From: Arhodomonas aquaeolei DSM 8974 | Lineage (GTDB): Bacteria; Pseudomonadota; Gammaproteobacteria; Nitrococcales; Nitrococcaceae | Assembly: GCF_000374645.1 (NCBI RefSeq) | Contig: NZ_KB894810.1 | Location: forward strand, 62,001 to 126,000 | Direction of reading: 5' to 3' | Length of the DNA stretch: 64,000 bases | Part shown: piece after piece, positions 31,586 to 39,966 of the stretch | Layout: the number at the start of each line of letters is the position of its first letter | Numbering within the stretch: the stretch's first letter is position 1 | Translations under genes and position numbers: made by a program | Notes under the pieces: generated by a model | Database searches by the model: none | The model's input: only the letters and a program-made list of their open reading frames with translations | Told to the model about the DNA's origin: nothing

Positions 31586-32908
31586 ATGCAGACAGTCGAT
31601 CAGGTCATTCACGCCGGCTGGGTGATCCCGGTGGAGCCATCGGGACAGTGCCTGCCGGCGCACAGCGTCGTCATCGACGGCGGGCGGATCGAGGCGGTGC
31701 TGCCCACCGACGAGGCCGGCGGCCGCTACGAGCCCCGGGTCGTCCATGACCGCCGCGATCACGCCGTGCTCCCCGGCTTCGTCAACGCCCACACCCACGC
31801 GGGCATGAATCTGCTGCGCGGGCTCGCCGACGACCTCCCGCTGATGACCTGGCTCAACGAGCACATCTGGCCGGCGGAGGCCGCCCACGCCGGTCCGGAG
31901 TTCGTCCAGGACGGCACCCGGCTCGCAGTGGCGGAGATGCTGCGCGGCGGCACCACCTGCTTCAACGACATGTACTTCTTCCCCGACGTCACCGCCCGCA
32001 CCGCACGCCAGGCCGGTATCCGTGCCGTGGTGGGGATGATCTTCATCGACTTCCCCACCGCCTGGGCCTCCGGGCCGGACGAGTACATCGACAAGGGACT
32101 CGCCGTACACGATGCCTGGCGCGACGACGCCCTGATCACCACGACCTTCGCACCGCACGCGCCCTACACGGTGAGCGAGCCCAACCTCGAGAGGCTGCGT
32201 ACCATCGCCGACGAGCTCGCCCTGCCGGTGCATATCCACCTCCACGAGACCGCCGACGAGATCCAGCAGAGCCTGGCCGCCACCGGCGAGCGCCCGATCC
32301 GGCGCCTCGACCGACTCGGCCTGCTGGGCCCCGGACTGATCGCCGTGCACATGACACAGCTCGACGACGCCGAGATCGCCCGCATCGCCGAGACCGGCGT
32401 ACAGGTCGTGCACTGCCCGGAATCCAACCTCAAGCTGGCCAGCGGCCTCGCCCCGGTGGCCGCGCTGGGCGCCGCCGGCGTGAACGTCGCGCTGGGCACC
32501 GACGGTGCCGCGAGCAACAACGACCTGGACATGCTCGGCGAGCTCCGCACCGCGGCCATGCTCGCCAAGGGCGTGGCCAGGGACCCGGCGGCCCTGCCCG
32601 CTGCCCGGGCTCTGGAAGCGGCCACCCTGGGGGGCGCCCGCGCCCTGGGCCTGGGCGATCGCGTCGGCAGCCTGACCCCCGGCAAGGAGGCCGACGTGAT
32701 CGCCGTGCGCATGGACGGCATCGAGAGCGCACCGCTCTTCCACCCGATCTCCCAGCTCGTCTACGCCAGCGGCCGCGACCAGGTCAGCGACACCTGGGTC
32801 GCCGGACGGCACCTGTTCAACGACGGCGTACTCACGACCCTGGACCAGGAGGAGATCGTACGCCGGGCCCACGGCTGGCGTGATAAGATCGCCGGAAAGC
32901 CGTCCTGA
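31586..32908 (+). CDS. mtaD: 5-Methylthioadenosine/S-adenosylhomocysteine deaminase family amidohydrolase
   Basis: This TRZ/ATZ-type amidohydrolase deaminates methylthioadenosine to methylthioinosine. The metal-binding HTHAG ([15 protein letters not shown]), HIHLHET and the downstream H and TDGAASNN motifs are all present. At 440 residues it matches MtaD. It is divergent from mtnA, as in Pseudomonas, where MTA salvage proceeds through methylthioinosine. CAGGAGG precedes the ATG. SAH deaminase activity is possible as well. Confidence 0.9.
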   Translation: MQTVDQVIHAGWVIPVEPSGQCLPAHSVVIDGGRIEAVLPTDEAGGRYEPRVVHDRRDHAVLPGFVNAHTHAGMNLLRGLADDLPLMTWLNEHIWPAEAAHAGPEFVQDGTRLAVAEMLRGGTTCFNDMYFFPDVTARTARQAGIRAVVGMIFIDFPTAWASGPDEYIDKGLAVHDAWRDDALITTTFAPHAPYTVSEPNLERLRTIADELALPVHIHLHETADEIQQSLAATGERPIRRLDRLGLLGPGLIAVHMTQLDDAEIARIAETGVQVVHCPESNLKLASGLAPVAALGAAGVNVALGTDGAASNNDLDMLGELRTAAMLAKGVARDPAALPAARALEAATLGGARALGLGDRVGSLTPGKEADVIAVRMDGIESAPLFHPISQLVYASGRDQVSDTWVAGRHLFNDGVLTTLDQEEIVRRAHGWRDKIAGKPS

Positions 32909-32921
32909 GCGCGGAGCCGTC

Positions 32922-33653
32922 ATGTCGCCACTCAGCGAAAACGCCGACCCCGGGGAACTGGCCAAGTTCAACCGCAGCGCCGCCTACTGGTGGGACCCGG
33001 AGGGCGAGTTCCGCCCCCTCCACGAGATGAACCCGCTGCGCCTGGACTTCATCGAGGAGGCCACCGGCTCGCTAGCCGGGCGCCGCGTCCTCGACGTCGG
33101 CTGCGGCGGCGGACTGCTGGCCGAGGGCATGGCCCGGCGCGGCGCCCGCGTGACCGGCGTCGACCTCGGCGACGAGGGCCTGTCCGTGGCGCGGCTGCAC
33201 GCCGGCGAGAGCGGCCTGGAGATCGACTACCGCCACGCCTCGGCGGAGACCATGGCGGCCGAGGCCCCCGCCACCTTCGATGTCGTCACCTGCCTGGAGA
33301 TGATCGAGCACGTCCCCGACCCGGCGGCCGTGGTCGCCGCGTGTGCACGCGCCGCCGCACCCGGGGGGACGGTGGTCTTCTCCACGGTCAGCCGCACGCC
33401 CAAGGCCTGGCTGCTCGCGGTCGTGGGCGCCGAGTACGTCGCCGGCCTGCTGCCCCGCGGGACCCACGACTACACCCAGTTCGTGCGCCCCTCCGAGCTC
33501 GCGGCCTGGGCGCGCGACGCCGGCCTGTCACTCACCCGGCTCACGGGCATCCACTACAACCCGGTGACCCGGCGATGCCGCCGCTGCCGCGACGTGAGCG
33601 TCAACTACATCGCCGCCTTCCGGGCGGACGGGGAGCAAGGGGGGCGGGACTGA
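32922..33653 (+). CDS. ubiG: Ubiquinone biosynthesis O-methyltransferase UbiG
   Basis: This is the SAM-dependent O-methyltransferase that acts twice in ubiquinone synthesis. The 243 residues include E-L-x-K-F-N near the start, YWWDPEGEFRPLHEMNPLRL, the SAM motif VLDVGCGGGLLAEGMARRGA, CLEMIEHVPDP and the GTHDYTQFVRPSEL stretch. The start is ATG 32922, since the frame to 32880 runs inside mtaD. It lies 13 bases after mtaD and four bases before mupP. Confidence 0.95.
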   Translation: MSPLSENADPGELAKFNRSAAYWWDPEGEFRPLHEMNPLRLDFIEEATGSLAGRRVLDVGCGGGLLAEGMARRGARVTGVDLGDEGLSVARLHAGESGLEIDYRHASAETMAAEAPATFDVVTCLEMIEHVPDPAAVVAACARAAAPGGTVVFSTVSRTPKAWLLAVVGAEYVAGLLPRGTHDYTQFVRPSELAAWARDAGLSLTRLTGIHYNPVTRRCRRCRDVSVNYIAAFRADGEQGGRD

Positions 33654-33657
33654 CGAG

Positions 33658-34323
33658 ATGGCACCGCTGGCCCGCGCCGTCCTCCTCGACCTGGACGGCA
33701 CCCTGCTCGACACCGCCCCGGACCTCATCGGCAGCCTCAACGACCTGCGCGCCGAGCAGCACCTCGCCCCCCTGCCCGCCGGCCAGCTCGCCACCGTCGT
33801 CTCCCACGGCAGCGGCCCGCTGGTGCGGCGGGGCTTCGATATCGATCCGTCCGACACCCGCTTCGCCGGACTGCGCGAGCGCTTCCTGGCCATCTACCGC
33901 GAGCGCGTTCACCGCGAGACCCGCGCCTTCGCCGGCATGGACGAGCTGCTGGCGATCCTGGAGGCCCGGCACGTCCCCTGGGGCATTGTCACCAACAAGC
34001 CCGGCTGGCTCACCCGGCCCCTGGTGGCCGCGCTCGGCTACGGCGAGCGCAGCGGCTGCCTGATCACCGGCGACGACCTCGCCCTGCGCAAGCCCAACCC
34101 CTACCCCGTGCTGCAGGCCTGCGACGCGCTCGATCTGCCCCCGGAGGCGTGCGTGGTCGTGGGCGACGCCCAGCGCGACGTCGAGTCCGGGCAGCGCGCC
34201 GGCGCGATCACCCTGGTGGCCCTGTTCGGCTACGTCCACGCCGAGGACCGCGTCACCCACTGGGGGGCGGACGGCCTCATCGGCCACCCCCTGGACATCC
34301 TCAACTGGCTCGGGCCGGCCTGA
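33658..34323 (+). CDS. mupP: HAD phosphatase, probable N-acetylmuramate 6-phosphatase MupP
   Basis: This is a HAD-IA phosphatase of the Gph group, 221 residues. It has the nucleophile motif DLDGTLLDTAPDL, the lysine motif KPNPYP and the metal-binding GDAQRDVESGQRAG. Phosphoglycolate phosphatase and MupP share these motifs. I prefer MupP, which acts in peptidoglycan recycling upstream of AmgK/MurU, because the ubiG-mupP-yciK order matches Pseudomonas. Substrate proof is missing. Confidence 0.8.
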   Translation: MAPLARAVLLDLDGTLLDTAPDLIGSLNDLRAEQHLAPLPAGQLATVVSHGSGPLVRRGFDIDPSDTRFAGLRERFLAIYRERVHRETRAFAGMDELLAILEARHVPWGIVTNKPGWLTRPLVAALGYGERSGCLITGDDLALRKPNPYPVLQACDALDLPPEACVVVGDAQRDVESGQRAGAITLVALFGYVHAEDRVTHWGADGLIGHPLDILNWLGPA

Positions 34324-34430
34324 CGGAAGCACCGGCGCCACCGCCAGGGTGACGCCTGCGCGGCGGACCACTCGCCAGCCCGAGACCGTTTCCGACCCTG
34401 GTGGGCGGGCCTCGCAGCGAATTCGCAAAC

Positions 34431-36506
34431 CTAGCGCAGGTGCTCGGCGGCCCAGCGCCCGACCTTCTGTTCACGTGCCTTGCTCCGGCGATACCCCTGC
34501 CGCGCCAGGTAACCCTGGCTCGCCGCCACGACGAACAGCAGGATCACCATGAATGGCGGCACGACGCCACGCACGAACGACGGCGCGTCCTCCTCGGGGA
34601 TGAGCGCCAGACTGAGCGTGTCCCCCTCCAGGCCGACATGCTCGACGACCCCCTGGACACGGAACTCGCGATTGACGGTGTCGCCCAGGAGCTCCGTCAG
34701 GGCAAGGCCCCGCCGTTCGAGGAACGCCTCCCGTGCGCCGCCCCCCGCCAGCTCGAAGCGGCCCTTCAGCTGCGTACGGACCTGCCCGGAGCGGGACCGG
34801 TTCCAGGCCTGGAACGGTTCTTGGACCTCTTTGACGTAGGCGGGCAGGAGAACCTTGAGGAGAAGTCTGGAGAACCAGACGGCGTCTTGCCGGGAGAGCA
34901 GCGCCGCATCGTCAGCCGCCAGCAGCGGCGACGACTCGTCGATGCGCTTGAACACGCGCTCCGCCCGGTAGCACCCGTCGGAGACGTAGTATTCGTCGCA
35001 CAGCGCCTTCACATCGGCCTTCAGCTGACCCAGCCCGCTGAGAAGGCGGCGGTCGTACCGGCGCATGAGCGCACGCTGGTACCGCGGCAGGTCCACGTCC
35101 TCGGCGGGACTGCCGGTATAGAGCCTGAATATCGCCTCCTGCAGACGCTGGAGCTCGGGCGAAACCGTCACCTCGGGCAGCGCCCGCGCCGGCGCCCCCC
35201 ACACCAGGCGCGAGCAGTCGAGCATCGAGGTCACCGCCGAACTCGGGCTGCTCAGCCGGCAGCCCGCCTGCCCGGAGATCGCCACAGTGTCCCCCGGCCA
35301 CAGCGTCACGTCGCGCAGCGCCTGCGGCCCGTCGGCATCGATCTCCTCCGGACCGCTCAGCAGATTCCAGGCCATGGGAAGGGAAACGCTCAGCGGCGAG
35401 GAAAGCACCCAGGCCAGGATCAGCAGCAGGGCGGCACCGATGGCGAGAACGGCATGGCGAATCCAGTGGTGGATGGGGAAACGCCGCCGCTGTTCATACA
35501 GTGACAGCGAGCCGTGCTGGAGCACGTGCCGTTCCGCGTCGACCTCGACCTCCGCCGCCGTCATCGGTAGGCGCTCCCACAGCGGCGGCAACCACGAACC
35601 CGGGTAGGTCAGGTCGAGATACTCCATGCGGGGAACGGCAACACTGATGTTCGTCTCCTGGACGGTCTGCCGCGTCATCACCCGCTCGAGCGGCCCCCTC
35701 AGGCGCTTCACGTCTACCGCCTTGCCACCGATGGGCCACATCGGCGCGGCGAGATAGCGCCAGACGCCAAGCAGGGCCACGAGGAGCGAGGCCGCACAGC
35801 CCCAGGCCAGATCGAAACAGGCGAAACCGAGCACCCCCAGCAGCCCCAGCAGACACACAAGCGCGCCCGCGCTGCCGCGCGTCTCGGCGTCCAGTCTCAG
35901 CCGGGCCTCCTCACGGGTTTCACGACGCTGCCCGAGCAGGGTCACCGCGCTCTCTTCGGCACCGTCCCCCCCGCCCTGCGAGGCCGCCGCCGAAGCGCTT
36001 GCGCCCGTGGTTGCCGCCCCGGAGGAGGAAGGATCGGCGGAGAAATCCCCGGACGCCACGCGGGCCTCGGCGCGCTCGCTGCGCCGGTCGAGTGCCACCG
36101 CGTCGGCCAGGGTCCGGCCGTTGAGCTGCACCACCAGCGCCGTCCGCTTGGCCAGGACGACCTCCGCCTCGTTGTAATTCGCAAGGACGTTGCGCAGCCG
36201 CTGATGCAGCTCGACCTCGACGCCGTCGATGAGGTCGTGATACTGCCCCTGACCGGCATTGTTGCCCGTGATGCCGTGGCGTGCGTACAGGCCGTTGAGC
36301 TGACGAACCTCGCCGCCGTACTTGCGCCCGCTGTAGACCTCGCCGAGCGCCGCACGCTCTTCCTCGCTCAGCCCGCGGGAGGGGGCACTGTCCTGAAGCA
36401 CACGGAATCGGCGCTTCGACGCCCGTCGCCGGCCTTGGTAACTGATCACGCTGACAATCGAGACAATCAGCACGACCCCGAACAAAAGGATCTGTAACCC
36501 TTCCAT
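34431..36506 (-). CDS. igaA: IgaA/UmoB family inner-membrane protein
   Basis: In Enterobacterales IgaA is the membrane inhibitor of the Rcs envelope-stress phosphorelay, acting on RcsD. Here the 691-residue protein has the family topology: one N-terminal helix (about residues 5-24), a cytoplasmic part, two helices near 215-262, a second cytoplasmic part, one helix near 355-380, a large periplasmic domain and a final helix near 655-675. Shared landmarks are LSEEERAAL, a GVEVEL segment, LVVQLNGRTL, VKRLRGP, RHVLQHGSLSL, FPIHHWIRH, GDTVAISGQAGC and DCSRLVW. The last two supply the paired periplasmic cysteines. The start is ATG 36506 with AGGA upstream. It sits alone and convergent to mupP. No rcs gene is in the window. 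Confidence 0.82.
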   Translation of the reverse strand: MEGLQILLFGVVLIVSIVSVISYQGRRRASKRRFRVLQDSAPSRGLSEEERAALGEVYSGRKYGGEVRQLNGLYARHGITGNNAGQGQYHDLIDGVEVELHQRLRNVLANYNEAEVVLAKRTALVVQLNGRTLADAVALDRRSERAEARVASGDFSADPSSSGAATTGASASAAASQGGGDGAEESAVTLLGQRRETREEARLRLDAETRGSAGALVCLLGLLGVLGFACFDLAWGCAASLLVALLGVWRYLAAPMWPIGGKAVDVKRLRGPLERVMTRQTVQETNISVAVPRMEYLDLTYPGSWLPPLWERLPMTAAEVEVDAERHVLQHGSLSLYEQRRRFPIHHWIRHAVLAIGAALLLILAWVLSSPLSVSLPMAWNLLSGPEEIDADGPQALRDVTLWPGDTVAISGQAGCRLSSPSSAVTSMLDCSRLVWGAPARALPEVTVSPELQRLQEAIFRLYTGSPAEDVDLPRYQRALMRRYDRRLLSGLGQLKADVKALCDEYYVSDGCYRAERVFKRIDESSPLLAADDAALLSRQDAVWFSRLLLKVLLPAYVKEVQEPFQAWNRSRSGQVRTQLKGRFELAGGGAREAFLERRGLALTELLGDTVNREFRVQGVVEHVGLEGDTLSLALIPEEDAPSFVRGVVPPFMVILLFVVAASQGYLARQGYRRSKAREQKVGRWAAEHLR

Positions 36507-37033
36507 GAGACATCCTGCATCATCGAACGGGGGGACCGTCCACGAACCTGCAAACGGACGAGGCACCGGGGCCCGGCCCGGGAGGTCGACGAACGATAAC
36601 CGGGCCATAAACCGACGCCCCGCCCTGTTCACGACGGCACGCAAAACACGAAGACAGGCTGCATCTCCTCCTTTGAGAACCATCGTCGCGGGTAGAAACG
36701 ACGCTGCCGGAGAGGAACGCGCGCCAAGCGCGAAACTCTATCTTTCCCGATGCCCCCCCGCAACGGCGCCCGCCCGCGATGCACACGTCCCCGTCGCACG
36801 TCCGCCATCGCCTGACAATCGCCCGTGCTCGCCGCTGCCCGCGGCGACCGCCATACTGCAAGACACGCCTCCCGGCACGGGCCTCCGGGTTTCCCGGTGC
36901 CGCCGGCCGCCCCCGGGAGGGCACTCAAAAGCACTGGACCGGGAGGAGTCGGGACGCAGCGACACCCGTGCCTCGCTACGTGGCCGCCTGGCCCGGTATA
37001 CTCCCCGGCCACCACGCCGCAGCCCTTGGACCC
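36507..37033. other. Divergent intergenic region, no gene seen
   Basis: These 527 bases lie between the divergent starts of the IgaA-like gene and the phytoene-synthase-like gene. Open frames cross it but give low-complexity Arg/Pro-rich translations. A TATACT -10-like element occurs at 36997-37002 on the plus strand without a good -35. I see no repeat, RNA or clear operator. Confidence 0.5.
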
Positions 37034-37909
37034 ATGCAGCCCCAGCAGTACTGCCGCGACAAGGCCGCCCCGCCGGGCTCCAGCCTCCACTACGCGCTGC
37101 TGTTCGCCGACGACGCGGACAGCCGCGAGGCGCTGCTCGCGGTCAACGCCGTGCACGCCGAGCTCACCGCCATCCCCCGCGAGGTCTCCGACCCCGGGGT
37201 CGCTGCGGCGAAGCTCGCGTGGTGGCGCGAGGAGGTGGGACGCGCCCTCGACGGCGGCGCCCAGCATCCGGCCGCCCAGGCACTGGCCGCGGCGAATGCG
37301 CGCCGGGCCCTGCCGCGGGACGATCTGGAGGCGCTGCTCGACGGGGTCGCCATGGATCTGGAGTACGGCGGCTACCCGAGCTTCCGCGAGCTCAGTGTTT
37401 ACTGCCACCGCCTCGGCGGCGGGTCGGTACGGCTCGCGGTCGCCGGGTGCGGCGCTGCACCGGACACCGCCGCGACCCTCGCCCACGACCTGGGCATGGC
37501 CCTGCCCCTGCTCCGGGGCCTGCGCCGGCTGCGCCCGGAGCTGGAGGCGGGACGGCTGCACCTCCCGGAGGACGAGCTGGCGCAGGCCGGTCTGGAGCGT
37601 GGGCAACTGCTGCGCGAGCCCGACAGCGAACCCGTGCGCGCCTTCCTCGACGGGCAGGCCGCCCGGATCATGGACTTTCTCGACAACGCCCTAGCCGCGG
37701 TCCCCGACGCGGAGCAGCGGCGCCTGCTGCCGCTGACCGTCCACGCGCGGCTGTACCGTACCCTGCTGGAGCGCCTGCGTGCCGAGGGCATGCCCGTGCT
37801 TCAGCAACGCCACCACCTCACGCCCGTGCGCAAGCTCTGGCACGCCTGGCGGCACGCCCGTCGGGCGCGGGCCGCACACCGGCGACACAGCAACGGAGAC
37901 ACACAATGA
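37034..37909 (+). CDS. Squalene/phytoene synthase-family protein, probably non-catalytic
   Basis: This 291-residue protein has the all-helical squalene/phytoene synthase fold. The opening YCRDKAAPPGSSLHYALLF and the KLAWWREEVGRAL helix are characteristic. The first [13 protein letters not shown] motif (normally DxxxD after the F-Y-A-F-C-R helix) is replaced by NAVHAELTAI. The second (normally DLGxALQLTNILRDV) reads DLGMALPLLRGLRRL, lacking the terminal aspartate. That suggests no prenyltransferase activity, as in the NDUFAF6-like branch. The start at ATG 37034 is based on homology. Its TGA overlaps the yciK ATG, so the pair is coupled. Confidence 0.72.
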   Translation: MQPQQYCRDKAAPPGSSLHYALLFADDADSREALLAVNAVHAELTAIPREVSDPGVAAAKLAWWREEVGRALDGGAQHPAAQALAAANARRALPRDDLEALLDGVAMDLEYGGYPSFRELSVYCHRLGGGSVRLAVAGCGAAPDTAATLAHDLGMALPLLRGLRRLRPELEAGRLHLPEDELAQAGLERGQLLREPDSEPVRAFLDGQAARIMDFLDNALAAVPDAEQRRLLPLTVHARLYRTLLERLRAEGMPVLQQRHHLTPVRKLWHAWRHARRARAAHRRHSNGDTQ

Positions 37910-38688
37910 CCGCCCTCCCCGTCCAGCCGCTGCCGATCCCCGACGGGCCCGCCGCACTGTCCGGCCACCGTGTGCTGATCACCGGCGCCGGCAACGGCCT
38001 CGGCCGCGCCATGGCCCTGGCCGCCGCGTCCGCCGGCGCCACGGTGGTGCTGCTCGAGCGCACGGTGAAGGCCGCTGAGGCGGTCTACGACGAGATCGTC
38101 GCCGCCGGTGGCCCGGAGCCCGCGATCTACCCCATGGAGCTCGCCGGCGTGGGCCCGGACGACCTGGCAGAGCTCGCCGAACGCCTGCGCGAGGGCCTCG
38201 GCGGCCTGGACGCGCTGGTCCTCAACGCCGCGGAGATCGGCCAGCCCGCCCCGCTGACCCAGTACGAGCCGCAGGTCTGGCTGCGCACCCTGCACGTCAA
38301 CGTCAACGCGGCCTTCCTGCTCCTCGCCCACTGCGCACCGCTGCTGCTGGAGTCCGCCGCCGGCCGGGTGCTGTTCATCAGCGACGAGGCGGGCCGTGAG
38401 GGCGTGCCGTTCATGGGCGCCTACGGGGTCTCCAAGTGGGCGCTGGAAGGGCTCATGCACACCTATGCCGCGGAGCTGCCGGATGACACCCCGCTGCGCC
38501 TGGCAAGCGTGGACCCCGGGCCGGTGCGCACCCTGCTGCGGCGCACCGCCTTCTCCGCGGAGACCGAGGGCGCGACCCCGCTGCCGGAGGCGGTGGCCCC
38601 GGGCATCGTCGAGCTGCTGGATCCGGCCACCCCGCTGGAGCAGGCGGCGCGGTTCACCGCAATGAGCGCCGCCGACGAGGAGGAGTAA
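37906..38688 (+). CDS. yciK: Short-chain dehydrogenase/reductase, YciK type
   Basis: This is a classical SDR of 260 residues. The cofactor motif TGAGNGLGRAMA is at about residues 26-37, followed by LVLNAAEIG, the NVNAAF helix, a catalytic Ser in LFISDEAG and YGVSKWALEG (Tyr and Lys). An LERT loop after beta-2 suggests preference to be tested. The substrate is unknown for YciK proteins. The mupP-yciK neighbourhood matches Pseudomonas, though the IgaA-like and phytoene-synthase-like genes lie between them here. It overlaps the upstream gene by four bases. Confidence 0.85.
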   Translation: MTALPVQPLPIPDGPAALSGHRVLITGAGNGLGRAMALAAASAGATVVLLERTVKAAEAVYDEIVAAGGPEPAIYPMELAGVGPDDLAELAERLREGLGGLDALVLNAAEIGQPAPLTQYEPQVWLRTLHVNVNAAFLLLAHCAPLLLESAAGRVLFISDEAGREGVPFMGAYGVSKWALEGLMHTYAAELPDDTPLRLASVDPGPVRTLLRRTAFSAETEGATPLPEAVAPGIVELLDPATPLEQAARFTAMSAADEEE

Positions 38689-38842
38689 CCCCCCGCGTTG
38701 GCTTGAAAAATATTGACACCCTTCACAGTCGGGGGACGGCGATCGGGCCTATGGTGGCCGGGATTACATTGGGGGCGGGGTTCGGCGTACCCACGTGAGC
38801 CCGCCCGGAACAATCCCAACCCACGGCAATGGACGCGACGAC

Positions 38843-39301
38843 ATGGACGCAGCACGCGCTGTCGAGAGGATTATTGGGTCCGGCTACCGCCTGGCCAGCA
38901 TCCACACCACGGACGGAGACCGGCTCGTGGCGCTGTTCAAGCGCCTGACGCTGACCACGGGCCGCGCGGTCTACCACTGGCGCGCCGGCGCCGGACTCTA
39001 CCGGCTGGGGATCGAGCATATCCTCATCCCCCGCACCCGCACCCCCTCGGAAGTCCTCTCCTACATCCGGGCGAGCCGCCACTTCGGGATCTACGTCCTG
39101 GAGGGCTTCGACGAGGCGCTCCGGCGCCAGTCCGTCGCCGACGACCTCACCGCCATTGCGGACGGCGCCGGCGACACCCAGCGGCTGGTCGTGTTCGTCG
39201 GTGAGGCCCCGCCGATGCCGGCATCGCTGGAGGGCCGCGTCGCCCGCGTCCGCCACAACGGCACCAGCGAGGCCCCGCGGACCGCCGGCACCCCGGGCTG
39301 A
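38843..39301 (+). CDS. Stand-alone protein resembling the N-terminal domain of Ycf46-type AAA ATPases
   Basis: This is a small soluble protein of about 152 residues. The run of motifs GYRLASIHTTDGDRLVALF, RAVYHWRAGAGL, EVLSYIRASRHFGIYVLEGF and TQRLVVFVG resembles the N-terminal recognition domain that precedes the AAA module in Ycf46-like ATPases. No Walker motifs follow, because the gene ends 10 bases before the convergent glycosylase gene. The start is uncertain: ATG 38843 is preferred, and an in-frame GTG at 38795 would add 16 residues. Neither has a good Shine-Dalgarno sequence. Function is unknown. Confidence 0.5.
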   Translation: MDAARAVERIIGSGYRLASIHTTDGDRLVALFKRLTLTTGRAVYHWRAGAGLYRLGIEHILIPRTRTPSEVLSYIRASRHFGIYVLEGFDEALRRQSVADDLTAIADGAGDTQRLVVFVGEAPPMPASLEGRVARVRHNGTSEAPRTAGTPG

Positions 39302-39311
39302 CACCGACGCC

Positions 39312-39965
39312 TCACCCCTGCCCGGCCGCCACACCGCGCTTCCCGCACAGGTCCGTCACCGGGCACTCCGCGCAGCGCGGCCGCGGCCGGCAGTGCTCCT
39401 TGCCCAGCTCGACCAGATAGGCATGGTAATGCTGATACGCCTGCGGCGTGCCCGCCAGGGTCGTTTCCAGGCGCTCACGCAGCCCCTCGTAGGGCGGCTC
39501 GTCGTCGAGCCAGCCGTAGCGCCCGAGGATGCGATAGGTGTAGGCGTCCACCACGAAGACCGGACGGTAAAAGGCATAGAGGACGATGTCGTCCGCCGTC
39601 TCCCGGCCGACGCCGTGGATGTCCAGCAGATACGCCCGCAATGACGGCGTCTCCCTCGCCGCCAGCCCCTCGGCGCCGCCGGCGGCCCGCCAGGCGGCGC
39701 ACAGGGCCTGAAGCCGCCGCGTCTTCACGTTGAAGTAGCCGGCCGGGCGTATCGCCTCCGCCAGGGTCTCGTGGGGGGCATCGCCCATGGCGGCCGGGTC
39801 CAGAAGCCCGGCCTCGGTCAGCCCGGCCATGGCCCTTTCGACGTTACGCCAGGCGGTGTTCTGGGTGAGCACCGCGCCCACCGCCACCTCGAAGGCATCG
39901 CGTGCGGGCCACCAGCCGAGATCGCCGTACGTGGCCTCCAGCCGCTCGAAAAGCCCGGCGAGCAC
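39312..39965 (-). CDS. HhH-GPD DNA glycosylase, MagIII-like (endonuclease III superfamily)
   Basis: This is a base-excision-repair glycosylase. It has the helix-hairpin-helix (LLDIHGVGRETADDIVLYA), the catalytic aspartate in FVVDAYTYRILGRYG, and a C-terminal [4Fe-4S] loop with CxxxxxxCxxCxxxxxC spacing (about residues 184-200). The lyase lysine of endonuclease III (GVGRKTA) is Glu here, so it should be monofunctional, as in the 3-methyladenine glycosylase MagIII. I place the start at GTG 39965, two bases after the rluB stop, giving 217 residues. An earlier GTG at 40001 would overlap rluB by 35 bases. Confidence 0.8.
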   Translation of the reverse strand: MLAGLFERLEATYGDLGWWPARDAFEVAVGAVLTQNTAWRNVERAMAGLTEAGLLDPAAMGDAPHETLAEAIRPAGYFNVKTRRLQALCAAWRAAGGAEGLAARETPSLRAYLLDIHGVGRETADDIVLYAFYRPVFVVDAYTYRILGRYGWLDDEPPYEGLRERLETTLAGTPQAYQHYHAYLVELGKEHCRPRPRCAECPVTDLCGKRGVAAGQG

Positions 39966-39966
39966 G

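Noticed and set aside
36505-37905. Long upstream extension of the yciK frame
   Set aside because: The sequence before ATG 37906 is Arg/Pro-rich noise and overlaps the phytoene-synthase-like gene in another frame. yciK homology begins at 37906.
38713-38718. TTGACA as a -35 element for the gene at 38843
   Set aside because: No -10-like hexamer occurs 16-18 bases downstream. A sigma-54-like reading of the preceding TTGGC also lacks the -12 GC.
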